Below are positions 13,839-22,730 of a stretch of DNA of 23,804 nucleotides, piece after piece. The stretch covers positions 1 through 23,804 of the forward strand of contig JBBHKE010002550.1 in NCBI GenBank assembly GCA_037447655.1. Direction: 5' to 3'. This stretch comes from Zygnema cylindricum (lineage: Eukaryota > Streptophyta > Zygnematophyceae > Zygnematales > Zygnemataceae). How positions within the stretch are numbered: position 1 is the stretch's first letter; the number at the start of each line of letters is the position of its first letter. The position numbers and the translations under genes are program-made. Under the pieces are notes generated by a model. It saw only the letters and a program-made list of their open reading frames with translations, was not told where the DNA came from and did not search any database.

Positions 13839-16800
13839 GTGAGAAGGAGAAGGGGAGGGGAGGGGGAGGGGGAGGGGGAGGGGGAGGGGGAGGGGGGTGG
13901 AGGGAGGAGGGGGGGAGGGGGGGAGTGAGGGAGAGAGGGAGGGTGGGAATGTTAAAGGAGGAGGGAAGGGGGGGAAGGGGGGGAAGGGGGGGAAGAGGGA
14001 GTGGGAGATAGATAGCTGCAAGGAGGCTTTTATGTGTTAGGGATGTAAATTAGGGTTCGATGAGTTAGGTATTCGTTGGTTGGGGATTGACTGACTGAGG
14101 TTATGATTTTACTTATCAGAGCTGTTTGGTTCTGGATTTTTACAAATTAGGGTTTGACTTGCACAGTTTAGGGTTTGACTACTCGAGTTATTGGGTGAAG
14201 GTTTGTTTTTAAATTGTTGTCGAATTCTCGTTGATGTTGATTCTTTTTGTCTTTGTTTATGAATTTTGAATGGATTTTTTGTTTTTTTATTGTTCCTTTG
14301 AGAGTTATATTGATATTTATATCACAGGCTTTTTAGTTGATCAATCCTTTACTGTAGTGTTTTCCATTTTAGTGGTAGCGAAAAAAAATTCAAATTAAGG
14401 GCAAACTATTTATGAATTTAATAAGCTAATCCAGTTTGCTATTCTTAATTTAAGAGCAGATTCTCTTTCTCTCCTCTTTTCTCCTCTCCCTCCTTTCTTT
14501 CTCTTCCTCTGTCTTCCTCTCTCTCCTCTCTCTCTTCCTCTCTCGTCCTCTCTCCTGTCCTCTCTTTTCCTCCCTCTTCCGGTCTCTTTCCCTCACTTCT
14601 CCCTTCCTCTTAACTTCCTCTCTCTACCTCTCTCTGCCTCTCGTCCTATCTTCCTCTATCGTCCTCTCTCTCCCTCCCTCTCCTCTCTCTCCCCTCTTTG
14701 TTTCTTCCTCTCTCTTTTCTTCTCTCTTCCTCTCTCTTCCTCTTTTTTACTCTCTCTTCCTCTCTTAATTAAAGGAAGAGATGCAGGCTGCCTTACACAT
14801 ACTTCTTTGGAATATGCAGGGGTGATGTGAGCAGTTCAGACTCAGAGAGTGAGAGTGACAGTGAAGGTGAAAATCGCAGAAAACATCGTAGAACAAAGGT
14901 GAGTGGCGCACTGTGCTGGGAGTAGTGTGAGTGTTTATGTCCGTTTTTGTGTGTTTTTGCCTTTTATTTGGTGCACTGTTAATCGCTATCGTTTGTTTTC
15001 GCCACTTAAATCAACTTTTTTCTGTGCACATTCGGAAAGGTAACAATCTTACCTTTTTAATCGCAACTTTCGGATTGGATTAGTAATCTGACAGGTGTGC
15101 ATGAAAGAAATATGAGTTTAAAATTCGAGAAAAACATCAACGCTAGTAGCAATATATGGTGTATTATTCAGCGATGTTCAGTATCTACTGCATCAATATT
15201 TTGCTTGATTTTCTTTTCTGTCGTTTGCAAATGAATTCATTTGTTGTGTGCTATTCTGTAATGATGTTTCATGTAGAATTCAATCTCGTAGAACCAGTCT
15301 TGTTGTCAGTTGATATTCTTGCTTTCCCCTTAATTTATTATGCTTTCCGGTTTGTTAAGAGCCACTGTTAGAAATATATGAATTATTACAAAATATTATG
15401 AATTGTTACAAAATATTGTGAATTATTTGCTGGGCCGAGAATTATGGGGATCTGATTCGCTTGAGGTTTTGGCTGTTGGAATCGGGAGGGCCGGGACTGA
15501 GGACGGGGCTCAGGAGAAAAAACGCTCTTCGGAGAAAGAGAAGGGGAGAAGCAAAAAGAAGCACAAGCGAGAGCATTCCCGGCACCACAAGGTACAGAAT
15601 TAAGAGCCTAAGAACTCTCGACAATCTCGAGTCAAGGTCGAGTAATGGGGTCAATGGAATGAAATAACTGAGTTCATTGAGTTTGGTAAAAGCAGTGGGC
15701 AAAAGACCAAAAGTAATAAAGTAGTCACCTATTTGTTTAATCGGCCGAAAATGTATATTCCTTTTTAGGAAAGTCCGGAAATGTAGGTTTGTTTTCCTTG
15801 TGGTGTCGCACCTGGAAATGTAGTTTAATTTCTGACGAATTGAAATCTTTTATTGAACCGAGTTAGAGCCGAGGGGTGGCAGTATGGTATATGGTATATC
15901 TAGTAGCTGAAAGGCGCTCTTGGACTTTCTCTCTCGCTTCCTCTCCCTCTCTCGCCTCTCGCCCTCTCTCCCCCTCTCTCTCTCTCATGTCTCCTTTCTC
16001 TCTCTCCCCTCTCCCTCTCTCCCTCTCTCCCTCTCTCCCTCTCTTCCTCTTTTTCTCCCTTTTGCCTCCTTTGTGTTTTTTCTTTCTATCATTTCTTAGT
16101 ATCATCAGCGGTATTGATTGCTAGGGTTTTTTGGTTTGCTGTGACTTTTGTCGGCACCTCTTCTTTTGACTGTCCTTCATTGGAGCTGCCATCTGGCGAC
16201 TCTTTTCGATCCGATTGGCCACGGTTGCCCGTGGGAGGTTTGATTATGTGAAACCAGAAGTCAAAAAGTCGAAATGATGACGATTCTTCGCCTGGTCCAG
16301 TTCAATTGTCCAAGGTGAGATTTTTTCTAACTCTTATCTTGCCTAAGGTTATTATTTCGTTATGGAAGGTGAGATATTTTTTAACTCTTAGAATGAGGCT
16401 TTTCTCTCGTTATCAACCTTAGGAGGAAGATATTTCCGAAAGCATCTAGAGTTTTTATTGGTTGAGCAAAGTGGAAGGAAGACTATAGTGGGAAAAGGAA
16501 GAAACTGGATTTTATAGAAAACGGGAAAAGTAGAATATGCTGAGAAGTGAAAAACATATTGCAAGCAGAAACTTGGATTTACTTGTATTCGTTAAAAAAA
16601 AACGAATAGAATTTCCAGGAGCCCAGAAATTTAAAATTCGCTAAATTTCAGAGCACTAGAATTTGCAGGACAGCTGATAGTAGAATGTTGAAGGAGTGGG
16701 AAACTAGGATATTGCAGAAATAAAAGAGTAAAATTGACAGAAAAGCAAAAACTAGGTAGGCAGAAGTTTGATGCGCAGAAAATTGAAAACCACAATAGGC

Positions 16801-19800
16801 AGGAAAGCACAAGTGGCATCGTATTAGAGTCAATCTCTCTAATTCAAGTGTATTTTTTTTACCCATAATCACAAACTAGTGTTAATAACTCTTATTTGGT
16901 TAAGTGGCCCACAATGAGCCATGTGGCAAAATATAGTTTGGTGTGGTTAATTCTAATAAAGAGTTAGCACTAATAATTTCAAAATAGAAAGAAAAGACTA
17001 AATTACTAAGTATGGATGGTGTAGTCTATGTAGATAAAAGTCAAGAAAAGAATAATGGAAACTTAGAATATGCCGGAAAAAGGAGAACTCCAATAGGGAG
17101 GGCAAAAAATACGCTGTGCTTTGCTATTAGTGTTAACAATCTTGTTTCGCTCATAACTTCTTTTTGGTCGAAAATCATAAAAATGGTGTTAATAACGCTA
17201 TTGAAGGGAGTGGATTACAATACGTCACGTCTCCCTACACTAAACTAGAATTCCACATTCTTATTTATTATTGTTAATTCCTTTTAGTAGCAATTGGGAG
17301 TGTACATCGTGAATCGATACTAAATTAAGGAAATTGTTACCATGGGGTTTATAATTGCGTTGTTTTTCTTTTATTCAGTTCCGAAAGATGCGGCGTTTTT
17401 GAACCGTTTAAAGAATTAGCGTTAAGAGAAACACAGCTGGTGTCATCAACACTATTTCAGGTTCTAGGGGTAAAGGTTAGCAGGTCCAACATATTGTTAT
17501 TGACACAAGTAATGGTGTACGGTGTAGTGTAAGGAAACGCAAGAAAATAGAATAAGCAGTTGAATAAGCATACAAGTGAATTACGAGAATAAAAAGTGAC
17601 ATTAAAAGATTAAAAGAGTATCTTTGTATGAGAGGGGTTTAAGGGGTTTTACTTAGAAAACGGGTGTGGTTGTTTTTGGAAAAATTAAAGTGGGTTTTTT
17701 TTGGAAAAACTGAGTGGTTTTTTTTTTGGGAAAGGCGTAAATGTAGAGCCCTAGAGACACAAAAAGTAAAAACAGAATGTAGAGAAAAATTGTGGAAAAA
17801 AGGAAAAGTAGGAAGGCTTCAACAGTGGATTTATGCAGAAAATCGAGGAAGTGAAAAGTAACTGCTCTGCATAAATTTAGAAAATTCCAATACACTATAT
17901 GCAGGAAGTGGGAATATGCATTTGACAGAAAGATGGAGAAAATTGAAAAATTAGATTAGAAAAAAAAGTGGAAAAGTGGAAAAGCTAGAATACTTACAAA
18001 ATGGGGAATTGGTGGAATTTTATATCCGGAAACACAGAATTGTTAAATACACAGCATCGGTTTTACAGAGTGCATAAAGATGTAGATGTAGTTTGGGAAT
18101 AAGCGGTTCAAACCATAGTCCAAATGTGCGAAAACTTTTGGAAGCACCCATCTGGTTGCTCCATGCTACAAAAAAACGTATGTTGCATATAAAACGACTG
18201 ACCACATATTGCCATTTGAGTTGATTTTGCAAGTTGAACTAAAGTTCAAACCAATTCCCCGATGTCTTTCACAAAACTGGAAATTCAGAACATGCAAAAG
18301 AGTGGATAAAATAGGATACACTAGCGGAAAACCGGATAACCAGAAAAGGGAGAGTAGATTATATTAGACGGAGTAACAGAAAACAAGAAGAAACAGGAAA
18401 ATGGAAAACCGAAGAAAGAGTAAGTGGAAAACTGAAGAACGAGTAATTATAAAACTTAGGATATAGAAATTCAGGAAACTAGAAGGAATCAAGGAAGAGG
18501 AAAACTAAATTGCGTTTAGAAATGGAAAATCAGAGTACACTGACCCAAAAGCAGAAAAGAAAAACACGGAATACTTGCATATGCAGAAGATTGGAAAAGA
18601 AGAGTATATAGGGATGAAGAACACTATAATGTATGGAAAAGTGAAAACTACAGAATACTATAATTTGCAGAAAAGCGGGTTAAAAAAATAGTGGAAAATT
18701 TGAACAGCGAAGAAACGGAAAGGTCTAGAATACTTTCAAATATCGGAAACCTTAATTTATAGAAAAATAGACAATGACACAAAAGGAAACGTGAAAATCA
18801 GATTATTTAGGGAAGACGAAACTGGAATGAGACGATAACTTGAAGAAGCATAAAACCAAAACAGAGGATTGTGAAAAATATGAGAGTGAGAGACGTGGAA
18901 AACTTAACGATATGCTGAAAATGGGAAAAGTAAAATGGAGAGAAAAACAGAGGATCAAAATATGCTGAAATTCACAGCGCAAAATTGATTTGTCATTTTG
19001 AAGACTCAGTGTAGAATGAATTAGTTTAAAATAAAGAAACGAAAGACTGTGCATATATACTATGTGTATAGTTACTGTGTATTTGCTTTCAAATAAAGCA
19101 AATACATTCAAAGTAAGAAGAAAAGTGGGAAAGCTAGATTCTGTAAAAATATGAAGCAAGGAAAACCAAAAAGTAAAGAATGCAGAAAAGATGAAAAGTA
19201 GGGATGAGTAGAAAAGCTGAGCAGTTGAATAAACAGGAAAGGAGAAAACTTAAACATGAAGTAAAGTGGAAAAGATGTAAGCAGATGAACTAAAGGCTTA
19301 GATCAAATGTTCTTCATATTTCTTTACTATGAACATTAGAGAAGGTAAAGGATTTTTTTTTGTTTACGTCAGTCTTTGCGTGAGATTATGGCTGGATACA
19401 AGCAGGTTTTGCTTAATCTTTGTTGTTTTATCTTTTAACAGTTTCTGAAAAAGGAAGACGGGACTCGCCGTAGTGTCATTTCTGGGAAAAAGGTATGTTT
19501 TCTTAGTACATCTATTTGATTTTTTGAATACAATTATGCATGTCTTTTATTGCAGAAAATGTAACCAGCTTTTGGTCTGTTGTTGCACCGTGTATCGCGA
19601 TGTGCGCTGTTTTTTTTAAATCAACTTTTTTCCGTACACACGTATTGTATTGTTAATCCATCTGTTGGGATAGAAATGTAAGATCTTTACCTTAAGAATT
19701 TGTCACCTTCAAATGAAAATCGGGCACGTGTGTACGGAGAAAAATTGATTTAAGTGGCAAAACAACATTTACTCTGATAGCGATAAACGGTGTACTATTC

Positions 19801-20542
19801 TAATTTATGTTTTCATCCCCTCCTAATGTACCTATGTGACGGAATGGATCTTTGTAATTGTTCACAATTTGATATACTCAAGGTTTTTTATGTTTGTCTA
19901 ACTTTTTTAGGGTTTTTTGCAATTGTAACAGTCTACTATAAAGAGAAGCATAAGAGTCATAGAGTTTACCATGCCATAGTTTATTACAAGACACAAATAC
20001 TATAATACTATAATAGTTTGGCACATATAATATGTTAGTTTATCACAAGACACAATATTAGTTTTTCACAAAACAAATGATATTTTATTTCATCACAAGG
20101 CACAAATAATACATTGACTTATCACAACACAAAATATATAAGTTTATCACATGACACAATTTTATTTTATATTAGCCACTACATATAATGTTAATGTAAT
20201 GGTTTGTCACAAGATACAAATATATTTTTTAGCTTTTCTCAAGACACAAAATAATACATTAGTTGATCACAAGACACAAATTTATATTAATATTTCTAAT
20301 TAAGTTTCAAGCTTTATACCACGTTTTGAATGCAAAAATATTGGCACCTTCAGATGTTAGTTTATCACGAGACACAAACTTTCGGTATTTTATCTTCAAA
20401 CAAATTTTCCAAGTTTTCACACCGATTTAGAGTGGATAAATACGTGCAGCTCCAATTGAAGGTGGAAAAGACGAAAGAGGACAAAGTCGCGGAGACCAAC
20501 AGAAGTAAATTGCTCCAATTTCTGAACGCAAGCTATGACTGA
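13624..20542 (+). CDS. RS-rich, probably nuclear protein with conserved C-terminus (six exons)
   Basis: Proposed exons: 13624-13838, 14820-14898, 15514-15591, 16258-16314, 19442-19492 and 20450-20542. Phases agree throughout (2, 0, 0, 0, 0) and give 190 residues. The N-terminal two thirds are Ser/Arg/Lys/Asp/Glu-rich: MAGSSPSSNSASGDERRDSK, blocks of KRRKRRK, SSSDSESESESDSEGE, KKKHKREHSRHHK. The C-terminus is not low complexity: SPGPVQLSKFLKKEDGTRRS, VISGKK, LQLKVEKTKEDKV, NRSKLLQFLNASYD. I recall very similar C-termini (PVQLSKFL...GVRRS..SGKK...LLKFLNASYD) in uncharacterised RS-rich plant proteins, but have no dependable name. Nuclear location and an RNA-splicing link are inferred from the RS composition. 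Introns are long and repeat-filled; two contain family-1 transposons. Confidence 0.75.
13853..13993 (+). repeat. G-rich (GGGGGA)n tract at the 5' end of RS-gene intron 1
   Basis: Begins 14 nt after the exon-1 donor and continues for about 140 nt of G/A with repeated runs of four or more G, so it could form G-quadruplexes in RNA and DNA. It also reads as complementary to the C/T tract at the intron's other end. Confidence 0.9.
14461..14767 (+). repeat. CT-rich tract near the 3' end of RS-gene intron 1
   Basis: About 300 nt of (T)CTCTCTTCC/CCCTC units ending 52 nt before the exon-2 acceptor. Far longer than an ordinary polypyrimidine tract. Intron 1 between the two tracts (13994-14460) is T-rich with loose TTAGGG-like words and no exon. 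Confidence 0.9.
14820..14898 (+). CDS. RS-gene exon 2
   Basis: 79 nt: one base completes an Arg codon, then 26 codons reading GDVSSSDSESESESDSEGEN and RRKHRRTK. Acceptor AATATGCAG, donor ACAAAG|GTGAGT. The acidic-Ser repeat suits an SR-kinase or CK2-type phosphorylated segment (inference). Confidence 0.75.
14973..15163. mobile_element. Long-TIR element (family 1), copy B
   Basis: Lies in RS-gene intron 2. Left end CACTGTTAATCGCTATCG, then TTTTCGCCACTTAAATCAAC and TTTTTTCTGTGCACA. Right end (inverse) TACACCATATATTGCTACTA, then TTCTCGAATTTTAAACTC. The interior shares GGTAACAATCTTACC and CTGACAGGTGTGCA-like words with other copies. More diverged than copy A. No coding. Confidence 0.75.
15514..15591 (+). 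CDS. RS-gene exon 3 (5' border uncertain)
   Basis: 26 codons, EKKRSSEKEKGRSKKKHKRE then HSRHHK, donor CACAAG|GTACAG, phase 0 at both ends. The acceptor GGGGCTCAG lacks a pyrimidine tract. An AG at 15499-15500 (GGACTGAG) would add five codons (DGAQ plus one) in the same frame. Confidence 0.6.
15592..16257 (+). other. RS-gene intron 3 with a CT-rich tract
   Basis: 15925-16065 is (CTCTCCC)n-like pyrimidine DNA, again upstream of an acceptor (16257). The rest is AT-rich and shows no further exon. Confidence 0.6.
16258..16314 (+). CDS. RS-gene exon 4
   Basis: 19 codons, KSKSRNDDDSSPGPVQLSK, phase 0 at both ends, acceptor GAAACCAG, donor CCAAG|GTGAGA. Joins directly to FLKKEDG in exon 5 to make the PVQLSKFLKKEDG core. 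A second copy of the donor lies 54 nt downstream and would extend the exon by 18 open codons. Confidence 0.7.
16315..16418 (+). repeat. 54-bp tandem duplication containing the exon-4 donor
   Basis: AAGGTGAGATTTTTTCTAAC at 16312 and AAGGTGAGATATTTTTTAAC at 16366, each followed by CTCTTA and, later, TTTCGTTATGG versus TCTCGTTATCAA. Period 54 bp. Both copies keep a consensus donor. The 54 nt between them read VRFFLTLILPKVIISLWK with no stop. Confidence 0.8.
16419..19441 (+). repeat. RS-gene intron 4: long degenerate purine-rich repeat
   Basis: Most of 16440-16860, 16980-17110 and 17560-19270 is built from strongly diverged units of roughly 20-25 bp around GGAAAAG(T)AGAATATGCAGAAAA. The repeat is easy to see in AGAATATGC, AGAATACTT, CAGAAAAG and GTGGAAAA words. 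It contains a small inverted-repeat element (16877-16972) and some unique AT-rich DNA (17120-17530). No exon seen; the flanking exons join in phase 0. Confidence 0.6.
16877..16972. mobile_element. Possible 96-bp TAGTG-ended inverted-repeat element
   Basis: Left TAGTGTTAATAACTCTTATT, right (inverse) TAGTGCTAACTCTTTATT, i.e. about 18-20 bp of imperfect terminal inverted repeat with one small indel. The flanks show no matching target duplication. A related ATTAGTGTTAACAATC word occurs near 17125. Weakly supported. Confidence 0.35.
19442..19492 (+). CDS. RS-gene exon 5
   Basis: 17 codons, FLKKEDGTRRSVISGKK, phase 0, after a strong pyrimidine tract (TTGTTTTATCTTTTAACAG), donor AAAAAG|GTATGT. Part of the conserved C-terminal core. 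Confidence 0.8.
19586..19795. mobile_element. Long-TIR element (family 1), copy C
   Basis: Lies in RS-gene intron 5. Left CACCGTGTATCGCGATGTGC, then TTTAAATCAACTTTTTTCCG and TACACACG. Right (inverse) TACACCGTTTATCGCTATCA, then TTTTGCCACTTAAATCAA and TTCTCCGTACACACGTG. About 210 bp. The left copy has lost part of the CGCCACTTAA block. Confidence 0.8.
19970..20390 (+). repeat. TTATCACAAGACACAAA interspersed minisatellite
   Basis: About ten copies of (TTAGT)TTATCACAAGACACAAA separated by 20-40 variable AT-rich bases (near 19979, 20038, 20060, 20090, 20120, 20145, 20208, 20236, 20265, 20357). It ends 60 nt before the exon-6 acceptor, inside RS-gene intron 5. Confidence 0.75.
20450..20542 (+). 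CDS. RS-gene exon 6 with stop codon
   Basis: 30 codons plus TGA, LQLKVEKTKEDKVAETNRSK and LLQFLNASYD, acceptor TACGTGCAG. Phase 0 joining gives GKKLQLKVEKTKED. An alternative acceptor a little upstream would disturb this reading. Confidence 0.75.
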   Translation, partial: LQLKVEKTKEDKVAETNRSKLLQFLNASYD

Positions 20543-20960
20543 ATGTGAATAGTAGAGTTGACATTTATCAAACGGAAAGAAAGAGTGAGAGATATAGCGA
20601 GAGAGGGAGAGAGAGAGAGTGAGAGAGAGAGTTTAAATTTTAGAGAGTTTTAGTCACCATTTTAGATTTGGAGAACTTGGAGATACTATTGCGTGTTTTG
20701 TTTTTATTTTTTTTCCCCAGTGTTGGTCATGATAATAGTACTCGTGACTTTCTCACACTGAGAGAGTATTGTGCAGTTAATATTCATCATTGTTGAATTT
20801 TTTTTTTCATTTTTTTTTCTTGTAAGCTTTTCATTTCATTTGTATTTTTATGACGGATTTGAATGGATTTAAATTAGCATGGAACTTATTATGTGAGAGT
20901 ATATGTGGATGATTGTTTCTTTTTGAGTATAATTTTTCATTTTTTAAATATAAATTGCAA
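20543..20960 (+). other. RS-gene 3' flank
   Basis: Contains a (GAGA)n stretch at 20580-20632 and then T-rich DNA. A pyrimidine tract with CCCCAG at 20700-20720 could be an acceptor but no frame follows. No clear polyadenylation signal could be assigned. Confidence 0.4.
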
Positions 20961-21265
20961 TACACATTTTATCGTTATTAGTGGTGATGTTTTTCTTGCC
21001 ATTTAAATCAACCTTTTTCCATTCTCCGTTGTTAGTATTCTTTTTGGAGACCATCAATCAGAAAGTGAGATTCTTATCTTGCTGTTAAAAAAAAAGGGGG
21101 CTGACTTTATTAAAAAGCGCGATGGTAAACCATTGTCCGATAAGCAATCGGACAGGTATGCACTAAGAAAAACAGAGGTGTGCACAAAGAATAACAGTGG
21201 TGTGCACAAAGATAAAAAGGGTGTTGAGGGTCGGAAAAAACGTTAGTGCTAAGGGCATTTTCCCA
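20961..21265. mobile_element. Long-TIR element (family 1), copy D, decayed
   Basis: Left TACACATTTTATCGTTATTA, then TTTCTTGCCATTTAAATCAA and CCTTTTTCC. The right side is damaged: (G)GTATGCACTAAGAAAAACAG is followed by two further GGTGTGCACAAAGA units (about 21177 and 21198) and a remnant whose inverse reads TTAGCACTAACGTTTTTTCC. A 22-bp tandem triplication has enlarged the right TIR. Confidence 0.65.
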
Positions 21266-21404
21266 TGTAACCGAAACTTGGTCTTTTGTTACTTTGTTAT
21301 TTAGCGAAGATTTTCTGTACTACTTTCAGAGCGTTCCGATGTAATGCAATGAAATTGTTACTTTAAATTATGACAGACGTAGACGTGGGTGGAATCCGTG
21401 ACGG

Positions 21405-21476
21405 TTGTAGGCAACTACAAAACTTGTGATAATTGATGACGTTTACAAAATAGCGACTGTTGTAGGCAACTACTGC
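21405..21476. other. Two small hairpins with GCAA loops
   Basis: TTGTAG-GCAA-CTACAA at 21405-21420 and TTGTAG-GCAA-CTACTG at 21460-21475 share the core TGTTGTAGGCAACTAC 55 bp apart. The loop would be GNRA-type in RNA. Function unknown. Confidence 0.45.
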
Positions 21477-21527
21477 ATTGTGGTTTCTTGTGACATTGTA
21501 GAAGTTTAGGGTTTGTGACATTTTTAC

Positions 21528-21581
21528 GTCACGCTCACTTATGATAGCGTCGACGTCACTAATTCCAAAACCTTCCGCCAT
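21528..21581 (-). CDS. Candidate first exon of a minus-strand gene
   Basis: ATG in a good context (GGCGGAAGG follows), reading MAEGFGISDVDAIISERD, then a donor GAC|GTAAAA. It looks like a natural N-terminus, but no downstream exon was found before the RS gene ends on the other strand at 20542. Unrecognised. Several TGACGT/ACGTCA words lie in and around it. Confidence 0.22.
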
Positions 21582-21783
21582 GGTTTTCCGATTTTGTTTT
21601 TTCGTTCTTTCATACTCTACTTGCCATCAAAATACGCCCAAAGACAGTCAAAAGTAATATTTTTCAGAGATCTTTCATTTGATAACATTCTTGCCGTTTC
21701 TCAATGCAAAAATTGTGAGATAGACGCGGTAATGGGACAGGGAGGGAAAAAGAGGCACCTTCACGGACTTCGCTTTTGACATA

Positions 21784-21972
21784 ATGGCGTCCGTTTGTCG
21801 AGACCCCTCTACGGCCCCTGTACCGAAAAAAAGTGCACGGAAAAAAATTCCGCACAGGCTGGAAACGTGCAATGGATTTTCTTTTAGGTACTCCGCCCAG
21901 AAAAGCTTTCAAAAACCTTTGACGCGTGTGACATCGTCTGCCTATTCGTTGACATCATGGAACACTAGTTAA
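21784..21972 (+). CDS. Candidate small plus-strand ORF or first exon
   Basis: 62 codons from ATGGCGTCC: MASVCRDPSTAPVPKKSARK, KIPHRLETCNGFSFRYSAQK, then SFQKPLTRVTSSAYSLTSWN. Composition is balanced in an otherwise AT-rich region. TTTTCTTTTAG|GTACTCC inside it could be a donor (phase 2). No homology recognised. An overlapping minus frame (21664-21912) is an alternative. Confidence 0.25.
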   Translation: MASVCRDPSTAPVPKKSARKKIPHRLETCNGFSFRYSAQKSFQKPLTRVTSSAYSLTSWNTS

Positions 21973-22730
21973 AATCACCTCGCGAGTTGATTTGAGTAGA
22001 AGTTTGAATATGAGCTGGAGGGACGCGAAAGTGGGTCAAAACGCACTAGTAGAGAGAGGGAGAGGGAGAGGGAGAGGGAGAGGGAGAGGGAGAGGGCGAG
22101 GAATAAAAAATGTAGTACAACAAAAAACTACAAAAAACAAAACAAGAAAAAAAGGAAAAATAATGTCACCTTTTTTTTTCTTGTTGTTGACAAAAAATGA
22201 AAAGCTTGTTACATATTTATTTTTATTTTCTTTTTTTCATTTTAGTTCATTTTTTTGAACCAAAAATTCTCATTTTTTATGCAAAACAAGTGTTTTCCAA
22301 AAACAAGAAAAAAAAGAAGATGTACCTTTTAAATAATAATTTAAATTAAAAAAATTGAAAAAAAAAAACGAAAAAAGAATCTCTCGAAAAAAAATAAATA
22401 TCATCCTAAAATTTATTCCTTGACAAAATATTTATTTCCCGGAAAGCCCTTTTTATCAAAGAAATTTATTTCCTAAACGTAATTTAAAACGCTAGGGAAG
22501 AAAAAAAAAAAAAACCTCCAAAAGAAAAACTTGACGACTATTTACAAAAACCTAAAAAAAAAAACAAAAAAATCGCAAAAGATAAACCTAAAAAGCAAAA
22601 CAAAAGCCCGCAAAACCCTTATTCCCTTAAAAACCCATAAAAAAATCTCTCAAAAAATCTCAAAAAATGCCTAAAAAAAAAAAAAAAACAAATAAATATA
22701 AACATATATATATAATAATAAAAAAAAAGG
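21973..22730. other. Low-complexity stretch before the glycosyltransferase exon
   Basis: Contains (AGGGAG)n at 22050-22098, then A/T-rich DNA with poly-A runs (22500-22515, 22675-22690) and loose AAACCCT/CCTAAAAA words at 22590-22680. This is the 3' flank of the minus-strand glycosyltransferase gene. No gene seen. Confidence 0.5.

Noticed and set aside
13304-14011. 235-codon plus-strand frame
   Set aside because: It crosses the RS-gene start in another frame and ends in a Gly/Arg run translated from the GGGGGA repeat. The RS frame has proper splice sites and a conserved continuation.
19970-20390. CRISPR-like array
   Set aside because: Repeats are imperfect, spacers are AT-rich and of uneven length, and it lies in an intron of a eukaryotic gene.
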